In this document: piece after piece, positions 37,543 through 45,528 of the stretch
Position numbering within the stretch: position 1 is the first letter of the stretch
Layout: each line of letters starts with the position of its first letter
Source of the DNA: Candidatus Aquirickettsiella gammari
Lineage (GTDB): Bacteria; Pseudomonadota; Gammaproteobacteria; Diplorickettsiales; Diplorickettsiaceae
Length of the DNA stretch: 64,000 nt
Assembly (NCBI GenBank): GCA_002290645.2
Contig: NMOS02000005.1
Coordinates: 1-64,000 of the forward strand
Direction: 5' to 3'
Notes under the pieces: model-generated
What the model saw: the letters and a program-made list of their open reading frames with translations, nothing else
What the model was told of the DNA's origin: nothing
Database searches by the model: none
Translations under genes and position numbers: made by a program

Positions 37543-37595
37543 TCATCAACGATATCTCAAGCTATTCTTGATATTGTTGATGACGTCTTTTTTTC
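37543..37595 (+). terminator. Rho-independent terminator of the rimM-trmD-rplS operon
   Basis: A 14-bp stem (37543-37556 with 37570-37583, one G-T wobble), with further pairing inside the loop, followed within four bases by a run of seven T (37588-37594). It starts 27 bases after the rplS stop. Confidence 0.9.
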
Positions 37596-37648
37596 TCTAG
37601 TAGCTTAAGATAGATGACTCCAGTAAAGCTTACAATTTAACTTTGTAT

Positions 37649-38110
37649 ATGTTTTATAGTGCTATTATCCAAACCCCTATCGGTAAACTAGGAATTTGTA
37701 CTGTAGCGCAACAACTCTCTAGGCTAGATTTCTTAGCGGATCATACGCAATTAATTGATCCTAGGGGAAAAATATCTAAACTCATCGTCAATGAGTTAAA
37801 CCAATATTTTAAAAATTCAGGCTTTCAGTTTAATATCCCTTACTATCTTCAAGGAACTCCTTTTCAAAAGCGTGTTTGGGATGCGTTAAGTGATTTGCCC
37901 ATACAAAAAACTATTAGTTATGGGACTCTTGCAAAAAAATTACACACAAGCGCTCGAGCTATTGGTGCTGCTTGTCGGACTAATCCCATTCCGATCCTAA
38001 TCCCCTGCCACCGCGTTGTTGCCCAACAAGGCTTAGGTGGCTACAAAGGGAAAAAATCATTCATTAAAAAGTGGTTATTAAACCATGAGTCTTCCAGTCC
38101 ATCTTATTAA
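37649..38110 (+). CDS. ogt: Methylated-DNA--protein-cysteine methyltransferase
   Basis: A suicide repair protein that removes alkyl groups from O6-alkylguanine. The N-terminal ribonuclease-like part is degenerate as usual. The C-terminal DNA-binding/catalytic domain has GTPFQKRVWDALSDLP, the helix-turn-helix SYGTLAKKL...ARAIGAACRTNP and the active-site PCHRVV with Cys120. GLGGYKGKKSFIKKWLL follows. 153 residues from the ATG at 37649; a TTG six bases upstream is an alternative, and neither has a good ribosome-binding site. It stands alone between the rplS terminator and the sRNA interval. Confidence 0.94.
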   Translation: MFYSAIIQTPIGKLGICTVAQQLSRLDFLADHTQLIDPRGKISKLIVNELNQYFKNSGFQFNIPYYLQGTPFQKRVWDALSDLPIQKTISYGTLAKKLHTSARAIGAACRTNPIPILIPCHRVVAQQGLGGYKGKKSFIKKWLLNHESSSPSY

Positions 38111-38363
38111 TTGAACTTTTTATGATTACTTTCCACTAATACTGGTATTTTTTATTTTAAATAGGTATTTAATATTTATTAAAATTCAAGGTAGACCAGT
38201 TAGATGCTCGCGCTTTCAGTTTTTCTAAACTTTCGCTCAATACTCACTCCGGATTTGTAAGTCTTTGCTCAAAATTGCGTAAGTTAAAACTGAAGCAATC
38301 AAACCCCCATTGTAATAAAATCTATCTTTGTTAATCTATGTAGTGTATGTTGCTAATGACCTA

Positions 38364-38376
38364 AATCAAGGAATTA
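38364..38376 (+). promoter_or_regulatory. Putative IHF-binding site upstream of the sRNA
   Basis: The 13 bases AATCAAGGAATTA match the IHF core consensus WATCAANNNNTTR at every defined position, within an A/T-rich surround. It lies about 70 bases before the first GGA hairpin. IHF is known to control rsmY and rsmZ in Legionella. The match is short, so chance is possible. Confidence 0.5.
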
Positions 38377-38399
38377 ATTTTTCAGAAAGATAGTGAGCA

Positions 38400-38552
38400 A
38401 TCAATTATTTTTGTGAGAATTAATTAGCAAACCCTTATGTTTGTGGAATAGATAAGGATATCTACACTGTAAGGATGTAGTGTAAGCAAGGATGCTACAG
38501 GGACGTTACTAACACAGATATACCCCCCTTGGGCCGTTCTGCGGCCCTTTTT
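38400..38552 (+). ncRNA. Candidate CsrA-sequestering sRNA of the RsmY/RsmZ/CsrB type
   Basis: Within about 70 bases there are five GGA elements placed as in CsrA sponge RNAs. GTGGA at 38443-38447 is in the loop of a 6-bp stem (38433-38438 with 38452-38457). AAGGA at 38454-38458 follows. AAGGA at 38471-38475 is in the 10-base loop of a perfect 6-bp stem (38463-38468 with 38479-38484). AAGGA at 38488-38492 forms the AGGA tetraloop of the stem AGCA/TGCT (38485-38488 with 38493-38496). AGGGA at 38499-38503 is single-stranded. A rho-independent terminator with five T closes the RNA. No open frame is present. The 5' end is my estimate; no clear promoter was found. Such RNAs titrate CsrA under GacA/LetA control. 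The identification rests on structure, not on recognised sequence similarity. Confidence 0.72.
38531..38552 (+). terminator. Rho-independent terminator of the sRNA
   Basis: A perfect 6-bp GC-only stem (GGGCCG at 38531-38536, CGGCCC at 38542-38547), loop TTCTG, followed directly by TTTTT. It has no coding gene immediately upstream on the plus strand, which argues that it ends a non-coding transcript. Confidence 0.92.
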
Positions 38553-38626
38553 AATTTGTTCCAAAGGCTGCTATTTATTTTATTAGCTTTTATTTTCTAA
38601 GTTAAAATTTAATTTACAAAATTTTG

Positions 38627-40954
38627 CTAGTCTTGCCAAAAGTGATGATTTTTTTCGCGATAAGTTTCCACTTCTATATGATCAGAAAATGCATCTAATT
38701 TTAAAGTAATAGCGCCATCTATAGCCGTATTATAGATTTTTGAACGCAAACGTTGATATCTTTCTAATACTATTTTATGAGGAAATTTAAAACGGTTACG
38801 ATAACCTGTAGAAAACAAGGCATATCTAGGCTGTACCTGATTTAAAAAATCAATGCTTGAAGAGGTTTTACTCCCATGGTGTGGAACTACTAACACCGTG
38901 CTTGCTAAATCTTTACGCTCGTGATGAATCAGGTAATTTTCAGCTAGCTTCTCAATATCACCGACCAATAAAATACTTTGTAAAGAATTACTAATTTTTA
39001 ATACACATGAGCTATTATTCCCTAAATAACCCTGATTTACTGGAGGATATAGTACTTCGAAGGTAACGCCGTCCCATTGCCAACTGATTTTCTCTTTACA
39101 CAAACTTACTTTTTTGGGTAAAAATTTTTTGGGGATACTACTTAGCACACTGTCGACTGGTATTTGTTGTAAAATAATCCCAGCGCCGCCACTATGATCG
39201 TTATCACCATGACTTACCATCAACAAGTTAATTTTTTGCGCGCCTATTTTTTCTAAAAAAGGAAGTACAACCATCTTTCCTGCATCAAAAGACGCACTTA
39301 AGCGAGGCCCTGTATCGTAAATCATGACATGGTGCTGCGTACGCACAACACTTGCTAAACCCTGGCCAACATCTAAGAGGTGCAACCAAATATCACCTTT
39401 TTTAGGAACTTGGGCTTGCCAGAAAAATAAAGGTAATATCCAAATTAACCCCAACCAACGTGCAGGTATTCCTTTTGCCGCCAAAATTATTAACAATCCA
39501 AATAAACTGGTGAATATTAACCAAGGCGTTGATAAGAAACAGTGATATTGAGCCGATGGTATTTCTGAAAAAAAACTCAATAGCTGCCAAAGTAATTCAA
39601 GTAATCGCTCTGCCAAGACTAAAACATAAGCGCCCCAAACCGAATTCGCCAAAGTTATTAAGCTACCCAATAAACTTAACGGTAAAATTAAAAACCCTAC
39701 CCATGGAATTGCTAACAAATTAGCCGCAAAACCTATCCAAGAAATTTGTTGGAAAAATAATAAAGATAAAGGAATTAATCCTAAGCTGACAGTAAATTGT
39801 ATTCTGCACCATGCTCGCCAATTTTTTATGGGTCTAATTCGATTAGAAACAGCATAAAAAATTAAAGCTACCGCCATAAAGGATAACCAAAAACTGGACG
39901 ATAAAACCGCAAAAGGCTCTAGGATTAAAATTAGTAATAACGCTATGTTAAATGCGTGCCAACTTGTAAAATGGCGTCTTTGCAAAATAGCTAATGAAAA
40001 TACTGCTAACATCAGTAAAGCGCGTTGTGTCGGCAAAGCAAATCCTGCTAATGCACTATAAAAAATAGCGCACAATAAGGTACATACTGCCGCCATTTGT
40101 GATGTTGGAATCCATAACGCCGCGTAGGGAATACGGGAGTAAAAGAAGTGGATTATCCAATAAATAATTCCCGCAATAAAAGCAAGGTGTAGACCTGAAA
40201 TAGCAAATAAATGATTAGTGCCGGTTCCACGCATTACCTGCCATTGCTTGTTAGTAACTTCAGAGCGTATCCCTGTCGTAAGTGCATTAATAAGTCCTGG
40301 CAACGGATATTTTTGTAAGGCTTTTTTTACATTAGTACTTAATTTTTGTCTTAAACTGTCAATAAAATAATAGGCACCTGCTTGTTGAATTAAATGAGGA
40401 GTAAATTTTTCCCTAATATAGCCTGTGGCGCGAATGTTTTGTTGAAATAACGCCGCTTGATAATCAAAACTACCCGGATTCCAAAATGAACGTGGTCGAT
40501 GTAAACGAATAGCAAGCTGCCAAATCTCTCCTTTTTTAAAATTAGCTAATTTACTTGAATTTTTGTAAAGATACCCATTTATACGTACGCGTAAAGGATA
40601 ATGAATAGGAACAGATGTCTCTATAGAATTAATAAGAAAATCAAAACGAAAAGCGTATTGATGAAACTCTGGAATACTTACTATACGCCCCTTGACAATT
40701 AGTGTTTTTCCTTCCAATACTTTTGGTAATTGTTGATTTAGTCTATGATGGGCGTTTATCAATGCCCAAGAAAAACCCAAAGAAAAAGCAACAAAAAATA
40801 AAATCCAACCCGAAGAAATAAGCTGTAACAGAATAAGAATAATTAAAATACTACTTATTACAATAATTAAGTAAGCTATTTTTATCGAAGGTAAATGCGT
40901 AAAATGCGTGAGCCATATCACGCCGACTAAAAACCCTAACGTCCAGCGGGCCAT
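38627..40954 (-). CDS. comEC: DNA internalisation competence protein ComEC/Rec2
   Basis: A 775-residue inner-membrane channel protein for single-stranded DNA uptake in transformation. The N-terminus has membrane segments and an OB-like DUF4131 region (about residues 1-200). The central Competence domain (about 215-490) includes GTNHLFAISGLHLAFIAG. The C-terminal metallo-beta-lactamase domain has LLDVGQGLASVV near 525 and the metal motif SHGDNDHSGGA near 578-588. Full length (E. coli homologue YcaI 754). The frame is intact. ATG at 40954. With dprA, recO and minor pilins in this window it suggests potential for natural transformation. Confidence 0.95.
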   Translation of the reverse strand: MARWTLGFLVGVIWLTHFTHLPSIKIAYLIIVISSILIILILLQLISSGWILFFVAFSLGFSWALINAHHRLNQQLPKVLEGKTLIVKGRIVSIPEFHQYAFRFDFLINSIETSVPIHYPLRVRINGYLYKNSSKLANFKKGEIWQLAIRLHRPRSFWNPGSFDYQAALFQQNIRATGYIREKFTPHLIQQAGAYYFIDSLRQKLSTNVKKALQKYPLPGLINALTTGIRSEVTNKQWQVMRGTGTNHLFAISGLHLAFIAGIIYWIIHFFYSRIPYAALWIPTSQMAAVCTLLCAIFYSALAGFALPTQRALLMLAVFSLAILQRRHFTSWHAFNIALLLILILEPFAVLSSSFWLSFMAVALIFYAVSNRIRPIKNWRAWCRIQFTVSLGLIPLSLLFFQQISWIGFAANLLAIPWVGFLILPLSLLGSLITLANSVWGAYVLVLAERLLELLWQLLSFFSEIPSAQYHCFLSTPWLIFTSLFGLLIILAAKGIPARWLGLIWILPLFFWQAQVPKKGDIWLHLLDVGQGLASVVRTQHHVMIYDTGPRLSASFDAGKMVVLPFLEKIGAQKINLLMVSHGDNDHSGGAGIILQQIPVDSVLSSIPKKFLPKKVSLCKEKISWQWDGVTFEVLYPPVNQGYLGNNSSCVLKISNSLQSILLVGDIEKLAENYLIHHERKDLASTVLVVPHHGSKTSSSIDFLNQVQPRYALFSTGYRNRFKFPHKIVLERYQRLRSKIYNTAIDGAITLKLDAFSDHIEVETYREKNHHFWQD

Positions 40955-41118
40955 ATAATTTTTATATAATTATTATCCTATGAAAACTCTACCGCTATTA
41001 CTTATTTCCTACAAGTAGTTTTTAAAATGTTTTAGAATAGTATGGGCTGTTATGCTATAAGCGTTTTTATCTTATTTAGAAAATAAATTTTAATGATTGT
41101 TGAATACAAGGAGTGTGT

Positions 41119-41352
41119 ATGAAGAAATCTATCGAAGATCTTAGAAGAAGAATGTCAAATAATTGCATTGCTGAGGAAACAACCCAAGAGATTAATGCAG
41201 AAACGGCAACTAATACTCATAAAAAAGTAAGATTTTATACTAAAGACGGAATTAGTTTTCCCGGTGGACTTGTACAATTAGCTTATATAAGAAAAAAACT
41301 TTCTGACAGCACAAATGAAAAGCCACTAATACCTAAGCCTAGACCTAAATAA
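41119..41352 (+). CDS. Small hypothetical protein with Pro/Lys tail
   Basis: A 77-residue product from the ATG at 41119, which has AAGGAG six bases upstream (a GTG at 41113 is less likely). It is hydrophilic: a charged N-terminus (KKSIEDLRRRM), a Glu/Thr-rich middle, a short ordered-looking part (VRFYTKDGISFPGGLVQLAYIRKKL) and a tail ending PLIPKPRPK. I do not recognise it. It stands alone between comEC and the convergent phosphate transporter gene. The strong ribosome-binding site is the main support for it being real. Confidence 0.65.
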   Translation: MKKSIEDLRRRMSNNCIAEETTQEINAETATNTHKKVRFYTKDGISFPGGLVQLAYIRKKLSDSTNEKPLIPKPRPK

Positions 41353-41414
41353 ATCTTATTATGAAACGGGTAAGGACTGGCTAGCAACACTTTCGGATAA
41401 CAGAAATGAGAAAA

Positions 41415-42419
41415 CTAAGCTAGCTTAAACGGGGTCTCTAAAATCATAACTAGACTAGCCACTAATCCTGCTGCCGGAAGAGTCAATAACCATGCCCACA
41501 TAATTCGCCGTACTGTAGGCCAATGTGTGGCTATCCAAGCATTGCTCGAGCCTACTCCAAGAATAGCACCTGTCACAGTATGTGTTGTAGAAACAGGGAT
41601 ACCTAGATCGGTAGCAAGAAATAAAGTGAGCGCCGCGCCGGTTGCAGCACACCCTCCACTTAAAAGAGTTAATTGAGTAATCTTATTCCCTAATGTGTTT
41701 ACAATACGCCAACCCCCAATGAGCGTACCTAAACCCATCACAAAATTACAAGAAATAATTACCCAAAATGGGACATAAAAATGTCCATTTAAAAGCCCCG
41801 TAGAAAACAATAAGACGGCAATGATACCCATCGTTTTTTGCGCATCGTTACCACCATGGCCCAAGCTCAATAAAGCTCCTGCAACAAATTGCGCACGCCT
41901 GGACCAGCGCTGCGCCTTATCGGAATTTATATCTTTTAGCAATGCGTGAGAAATTTTTATCAAAATCCAACTTACTGACAATCCTAACACCGGCGATAAA
42001 ACAATGGCTATCAATACAGGTAACAATCCATGCCAATTCAACACATGCCATCCCCCTGTTACCAGGGCAGCTCCAATTAAACCTCCTATTAATCCATGTG
42101 ATGAACTAGAAGGTAAACCGAAATACCAGGTCAAGAGATTCCAAATGATAGCGCCCATAAGGGCCGCAAAAAGAAGATACGGAGTAATAATATGTGGCTC
42201 AACAAGCCCCGAACCAATGGTAGTTGCCACACTAAGATGAAAAAATAAGAAAGCAATAAAATTAAAAAAAGCGGCCCACAATACGGCTGTCAAAGGCTTT
42301 AAAACCTTAGTTGCGACCATAATTGCTATGGAATTAGCGGCATCATGAAAGCCATTAATAAAATCAAAAATAAATGCTAAGACTATAACAATATAGATAA
42401 ATACTAAGGTGCTCGTCAT
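41415..42419 (-). CDS. pitA: Low-affinity inorganic phosphate transporter, Pit family
   Basis: A 334-residue PiT permease with about ten membrane segments. The duplicated family signature is visible: FDFINGFHDAANSIA near residues 17-31 and GHGGNDAQKTMGIIAV near 188-203. Also GLPSSSSHGLIGG and GIPVSTTHTVTGAILG, the paired Ser/Thr-His loops. It imports metal-phosphate with protons. Length equals the short Pit form, not the about 500-residue E. coli PitA. The PhoU-like DUF47 gene that often precedes Pit is not adjacent. ATG at 42419. Confidence 0.94.
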   Translation of the reverse strand: MTSTLVFIYIVIVLAFIFDFINGFHDAANSIAIMVATKVLKPLTAVLWAAFFNFIAFLFFHLSVATTIGSGLVEPHIITPYLLFAALMGAIIWNLLTWYFGLPSSSSHGLIGGLIGAALVTGGWHVLNWHGLLPVLIAIVLSPVLGLSVSWILIKISHALLKDINSDKAQRWSRRAQFVAGALLSLGHGGNDAQKTMGIIAVLLFSTGLLNGHFYVPFWVIISCNFVMGLGTLIGGWRIVNTLGNKITQLTLLSGGCAATGAALTLFLATDLGIPVSTTHTVTGAILGVGSSNAWIATHWPTVRRIMWAWLLTLPAAGLVASLVMILETPFKLA

Positions 42420-42687
42420 AAAGCATTCTTTCCATCATCTAAACTTACTACCGAGTATACACGACGTTGAGAAGGTTCGCACTCTGACGATATCAAGCTA
42501 GGTTTATAAAGGTAGTTTTTTTTTAAATTAAATTTCATAGTAGAACGCGCTGTACTAGACAAAAATTTGTTGGATTCGACACATTTATTTTTATATCGCA
42601 AAAATTTCACACCCTCAGATTACTTTATTTCCTAGATCTATTATTTTGACGTAAAATACTATCTTAAATTGATAGGATCAAATATCT

Positions 42688-43830
42688 ATGTTATCGCCAA
42701 TTGCGTTAGTCCAACAACTTATCGCTTGCCCTTCCGTAACACCGCGGGATGAAGCTTGTCAAACTATTCTGTGCCAACATTTAAAACGCTTAGGTTTTGC
42801 GATTGAACACTTACCGTTTGAAGAAGTCAATAATTTCTGGGCTAGACGTGGAAAAGAAGGCCCTTTATTTGTTTTTGTTGGACATACCGATGTTGTTCCT
42901 CCAGGTCCATTAGATAAATGGGATAGTCCTCCTTTTAAACCGACAATACGTAATGGGCAGCTCTATGGTCGTGGTAGTGCTGATATGAAAGCGAGTCTCG
43001 CGGCGATGTTAGTCGCTTGTGAACGATTTATTAATCAGCGTCCTCATCATACCAGCTCTATAGCCTGGCTAATTACCAGCGATGAAGAAGGGCCAAGTAT
43101 TAATGGGACAGCAAAGGTAGCTGCGCTATTAAAAAAGAGAAATGAAAAAATAGATTACTGTCTAGTGGGTGAACCTAGCTGCGAAAAAAAATTGGGTGAT
43201 ACCTTAAAAATAGGCCGCCGTGGTTCCTTATCAGCACGTTTATTTATCCAAGGCAAACAAGGCCATATCGCTTACCCGCAATTAGCAGAAAACCCCATTC
43301 ATCGCTTTAATAATAGTTTAACAGAGCTATTAAATACGCATTGGGACGATAGCGTGCTTGCTGATTTTCAAGCGACAAGTTTACAATTGTCTAATATTCA
43401 CGCTGGGACAGGCGCCGGAAATGTTATTCCCGATAATTTAGAGGTTCAATTTAATTTTCGTTATTCTCCCGCAACGAGCGCTGAAAAACTAAAAAATACC
43501 GTGGTAGCTATTTTAAAAAAACATAACTTGAATTATAAAATCGATTGGCAACACGGAGGCTTACCTTTTTTAAGCGCCCCGGGTCAATTACGTAGCGCTT
43601 GTCTATCTGTTATAAAAAAAATCACTGGTTTATCCTCTACGGTTTCAACGACGGGCGGGACCTCCGATGCGCGTTTTATTGCACCTTTAGGTGCAGAAAT
43701 TGTAGAATTTGGCCCTTGTAATCGTACTATCCACCAAATCAATGAATGTGTATCAATAAGCGACATTGAGCAATTAGCTTTAATTTATGAAGAAATTTTA
43801 AAAAAAATGATACTCCCCGTGGGCGTGTGA
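42688..43830 (+). CDS. dapE: Succinyl-diaminopimelate desuccinylase
   Basis: A 380-residue M20 metallohydrolase of the diaminopimelate/lysine pathway. Zinc ligands and catalytic residues are in order: GHTDVVPPGP with His near 66, GRGSADMKASLAAM with Asp near 99, and SDEEGPSINGT with the two Glu at about 133-134. Also GRRGSLSARL and HAGTGAGNVIPD of the lid domain, and a C-terminal histidine in NRTIHQINE. It provides meso-DAP for murein, matching the cell-wall genes nearby. ATG at 42688. Full length (E. coli 375). Confidence 0.97.
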   Translation: MLSPIALVQQLIACPSVTPRDEACQTILCQHLKRLGFAIEHLPFEEVNNFWARRGKEGPLFVFVGHTDVVPPGPLDKWDSPPFKPTIRNGQLYGRGSADMKASLAAMLVACERFINQRPHHTSSIAWLITSDEEGPSINGTAKVAALLKKRNEKIDYCLVGEPSCEKKLGDTLKIGRRGSLSARLFIQGKQGHIAYPQLAENPIHRFNNSLTELLNTHWDDSVLADFQATSLQLSNIHAGTGAGNVIPDNLEVQFNFRYSPATSAEKLKNTVVAILKKHNLNYKIDWQHGGLPFLSAPGQLRSACLSVIKKITGLSSTVSTTGGTSDARFIAPLGAEIVEFGPCNRTIHQINECVSISDIEQLALIYEEILKKMILPVGV

Positions 43831-43879
43831 TTTTTTTATCTTAGGATTTTCTAGGCTCTCACCAAAATAAAATGTGGCC

Positions 43880-43907
43880 AAAAAAAAGCAGCCTTTAGCG
43901 GCTGCTT
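43880..43907 (-). terminator. Rho-independent terminator of the L,D-transpeptidase-like gene
   Basis: An 8-bp stem (43886-43893 with 43900-43907, core GCAGCC/GGCTGC) with a six-base loop. On the minus strand it is followed by eight T. It lies 20 bases after the minus-strand stop at 43927 and also between two convergent genes. Confidence 0.9.
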
Positions 43908-43926
43908 AACAGTTAATTTTTCTCAT

Positions 43927-44604
43927 TTATGAAAGTAACTGAGACTTTGATAACCACATTGGATCAGGATAGTAAGCAAATATTAGTGTCCCGTTTTTAA
44001 TCACATGGATTAAAGAATCGGCAACGGCTGGACTTACTGCGAAACAACCCCAACTTCGTCCTAGACTACCATGCTGTCGGAGAAATTGCGTTGTTACGTA
44101 ATCTGCTTTATGCACGACAATATCACGCGCTTCAGCCCTATCATTAAATCCCTTTTCTAAACCTTTTAACTTTAATGAGTAGCCGTGTTTACCCTGATAA
44201 GGTGATTCGGTTAAAAACACCCCTAAACTCGACTCTAAACTTCCTGGTTTATCAGAGAAGGAATTTGCATAGTTGCCACCACTGTTTTTCCCGTGCGCCA
44301 CATAATCATTAAAAAGCACTGAATTATTTTTAAGGTCTAACACCCAAAGTCTACGTACTGTCGATGGTCTAGTATAATCAACAATAGTTAAGATTTGCTG
44401 GTTATCTAAACCTTCTTGTCTAGCTTTATTATACGCTTCTAACCCTAACTGTAGTACTTTAGGATTAAGCCCAGGCGCCCGCTCGCTGAACTGTTTTAGT
44501 TCAGCTTGTACATTCAAACCCTGGCTCATTGGACTAGCATTAACAGTCATCACAAAAAGACTACTTGCTAGAATTAATAAACTTGTTATTTTCTTTAATA
44601 TCAC
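43927..44604 (-). CDS. Exported L,D-transpeptidase-like murein enzyme (YkuD_2 family)
   Basis: A 225-residue exported protein. The signal peptide (residues 1-23, cleavage after VNA-S) is followed by a helical region and then the YkuD_2-type catalytic domain (about 70-215): VDYTRPSTVRRLWVLDL, HGKNSGGNYANSFSDKPGS, GYSLKLKGLEKGFNDRA, IVVHKADYV and the active-site GRSWGCFAVSP with Cys187. It is expected to act on periplasmic murein, cross-linking or trimming tetrapeptides, but biochemical evidence for this subfamily is limited. It starts with GTG at 44604, preceded by an uninterrupted G-run about 6 bases upstream acting as ribosome-binding site. Closed by a strong terminator. Confidence 0.88.
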   Translation of the reverse strand: MILKKITSLLILASSLFVMTVNASPMSQGLNVQAELKQFSERAPGLNPKVLQLGLEAYNKARQEGLDNQQILTIVDYTRPSTVRRLWVLDLKNNSVLFNDYVAHGKNSGGNYANSFSDKPGSLESSLGVFLTESPYQGKHGYSLKLKGLEKGFNDRAEARDIVVHKADYVTTQFLRQHGSLGRSWGCFAVSPAVADSLIHVIKNGTLIFAYYPDPMWLSKSQLLS

Positions 44605-44698
44605 TATATGCCCCCCCCTTTTGCTTATTTAGCAGAAGAGGACCACTATAGCATAATTAGTACAAAATTTGAACGAATTTAGCCCGTTTTATCCGGTA

Positions 44699-44745
44699 AA
44701 AGGCTTACATTTCATCCTTATTCGTATTTTTATCTGTAAGCCTTT
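44699..44745. repeat. 11-bp inverted repeat with a 25-base loop
   Basis: Arms at 44699-44709 and 44735-44745 are perfectly complementary (AAAGGCTTACA). They lie in the 283-base spacer between the AT-hook protein gene and the L,D-transpeptidase-like gene, about 100 bases upstream of the latter's start. There is no terminator-like T-run after it. It might be a spaced operator or a 3' hairpin. Confidence 0.4.
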
Positions 44746-44887
44746 AAGGGACAAAAGACTGTGTGATTAGACCAAAAGCAAAGCGATCATCGCTATAATT
44801 CTTCAAAAAATAGCTTATTTTTAATTCTGTTTTTGTTTGATAATCAAAACCTTACTTAATTAGTCTAAGATATTTTCAGCTAAAAAA

Positions 44888-45277
44888 TTACTTCATCTTT
44901 CTTGGCCGTCCACGTTTCCGCATCCCTTTTTTCATTATATTGAGCTGAGCAGGTTTCCCTCGCCCTTTTGTCATTAACGTTCTTTTCACACTTTTTTTGC
45001 TACTAAATTTAGCTTTTGCAACCGCCAAAGCTTCATAATTAGCTTCCATTTTTTTATGCTCAATTTTAACGACTTTTTCAAGTGCTTTTTGATAGGCTTC
45101 TTGCTCGGCAAGTTTCAACTTCTCTCTGAAACTTGCCTTAAGTAAGGCAAGTTTAGCTCGCAGGGCTCTATGGGTCATACGAGCCGCTTGAGCCGCTTTA
45201 CTACGCTGCATTTTTTTAGCCGCGCTTAAAGGGGGTCTCCCTCGTTTACGTTTTGTTTGTGTTTTTGGATTCGTCAT
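44888..45277 (-). CDS. Basic DNA-binding protein with an AT-hook at each end
   Basis: A 129-residue, very basic protein. AT-hook cores occur at both ends: KRKRGRPP (residues 9-16) and RKRGRPRK (120-127), the minor-groove-binding motif of HMGA proteins. A weaker KGRGKP lies between. The middle (about 20-90) is Ala/Lys/Glu/Leu-rich and should form a long helix or coiled coil. No signal peptide or membrane segment. I do not recognise a named family; likely a nucleoid-associated protein, as AT-hook proteins are known in several bacteria (for example CarD-like and AlgR3-like proteins). An effector acting on host chromatin is a more speculative option. ATG at 45277 with GGAA about 10 bases upstream. 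Monocistronic. Confidence 0.8.
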   Translation of the reverse strand: MTNPKTQTKRKRGRPPLSAAKKMQRSKAAQAARMTHRALRAKLALLKASFREKLKLAEQEAYQKALEKVVKIEHKKMEANYEALAVAKAKFSSKKSVKRTLMTKGRGKPAQLNIMKKGMRKRGRPRKMK

Positions 45278-45528
45278 AAGTTTGAGTTCCTTTATTAAAG
45301 TTAATATATATTTAAATCAATGTAGCCTTCTTGAGATTAAGATAATACTAATTTATGTCTAATTTAATCCACTTAAATCAAGAAACATAAATCTAAATAG
45401 ACACTTTAATTATATCTATAAATAAAAGAGAATTCAGCAACATTTTTTATTTAAATTAAAAAACGTATGTTTTTTTCTAACTTTACTGATATTTAATTAA
45501 ATAGTGTAGGGTGTTTATGGAGATTTTA

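Larger units (their letters stand above)
38111..38626. other. Non-coding interval upstream of and including the candidate CsrA-binding sRNA
   Basis: This is the longest gene-free stretch of the window (516 bases). It has no plausible reading frame. The first 250 bases are AT-rich with no recognisable feature apart from a weak TCAG-TT-TTTCTAA element at 38216-38228. Then come an IHF-like site (38364-38376), a run of GGA-containing hairpins (38433-38503) and a strong terminator (38531-38552). Confidence 0.7.

Noticed and set aside
38216-38228. LetA/GacA-type box upstream of the candidate sRNA
   Set aside because: The element TCAG-TT-TTTCTAA is one base short of the Legionella-type consensus and lies about 180-200 bases from the first hairpin, so I do not call it.
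42416-42610. 64-codon minus-strand frame between the Pit transporter and dapE
   Set aside because: It needs a GTG start only two bases after a GAGGG, has no family resemblance and looks like leader sequence of the Pit gene. It was considered as a possible DUF47 partner and does not resemble one.
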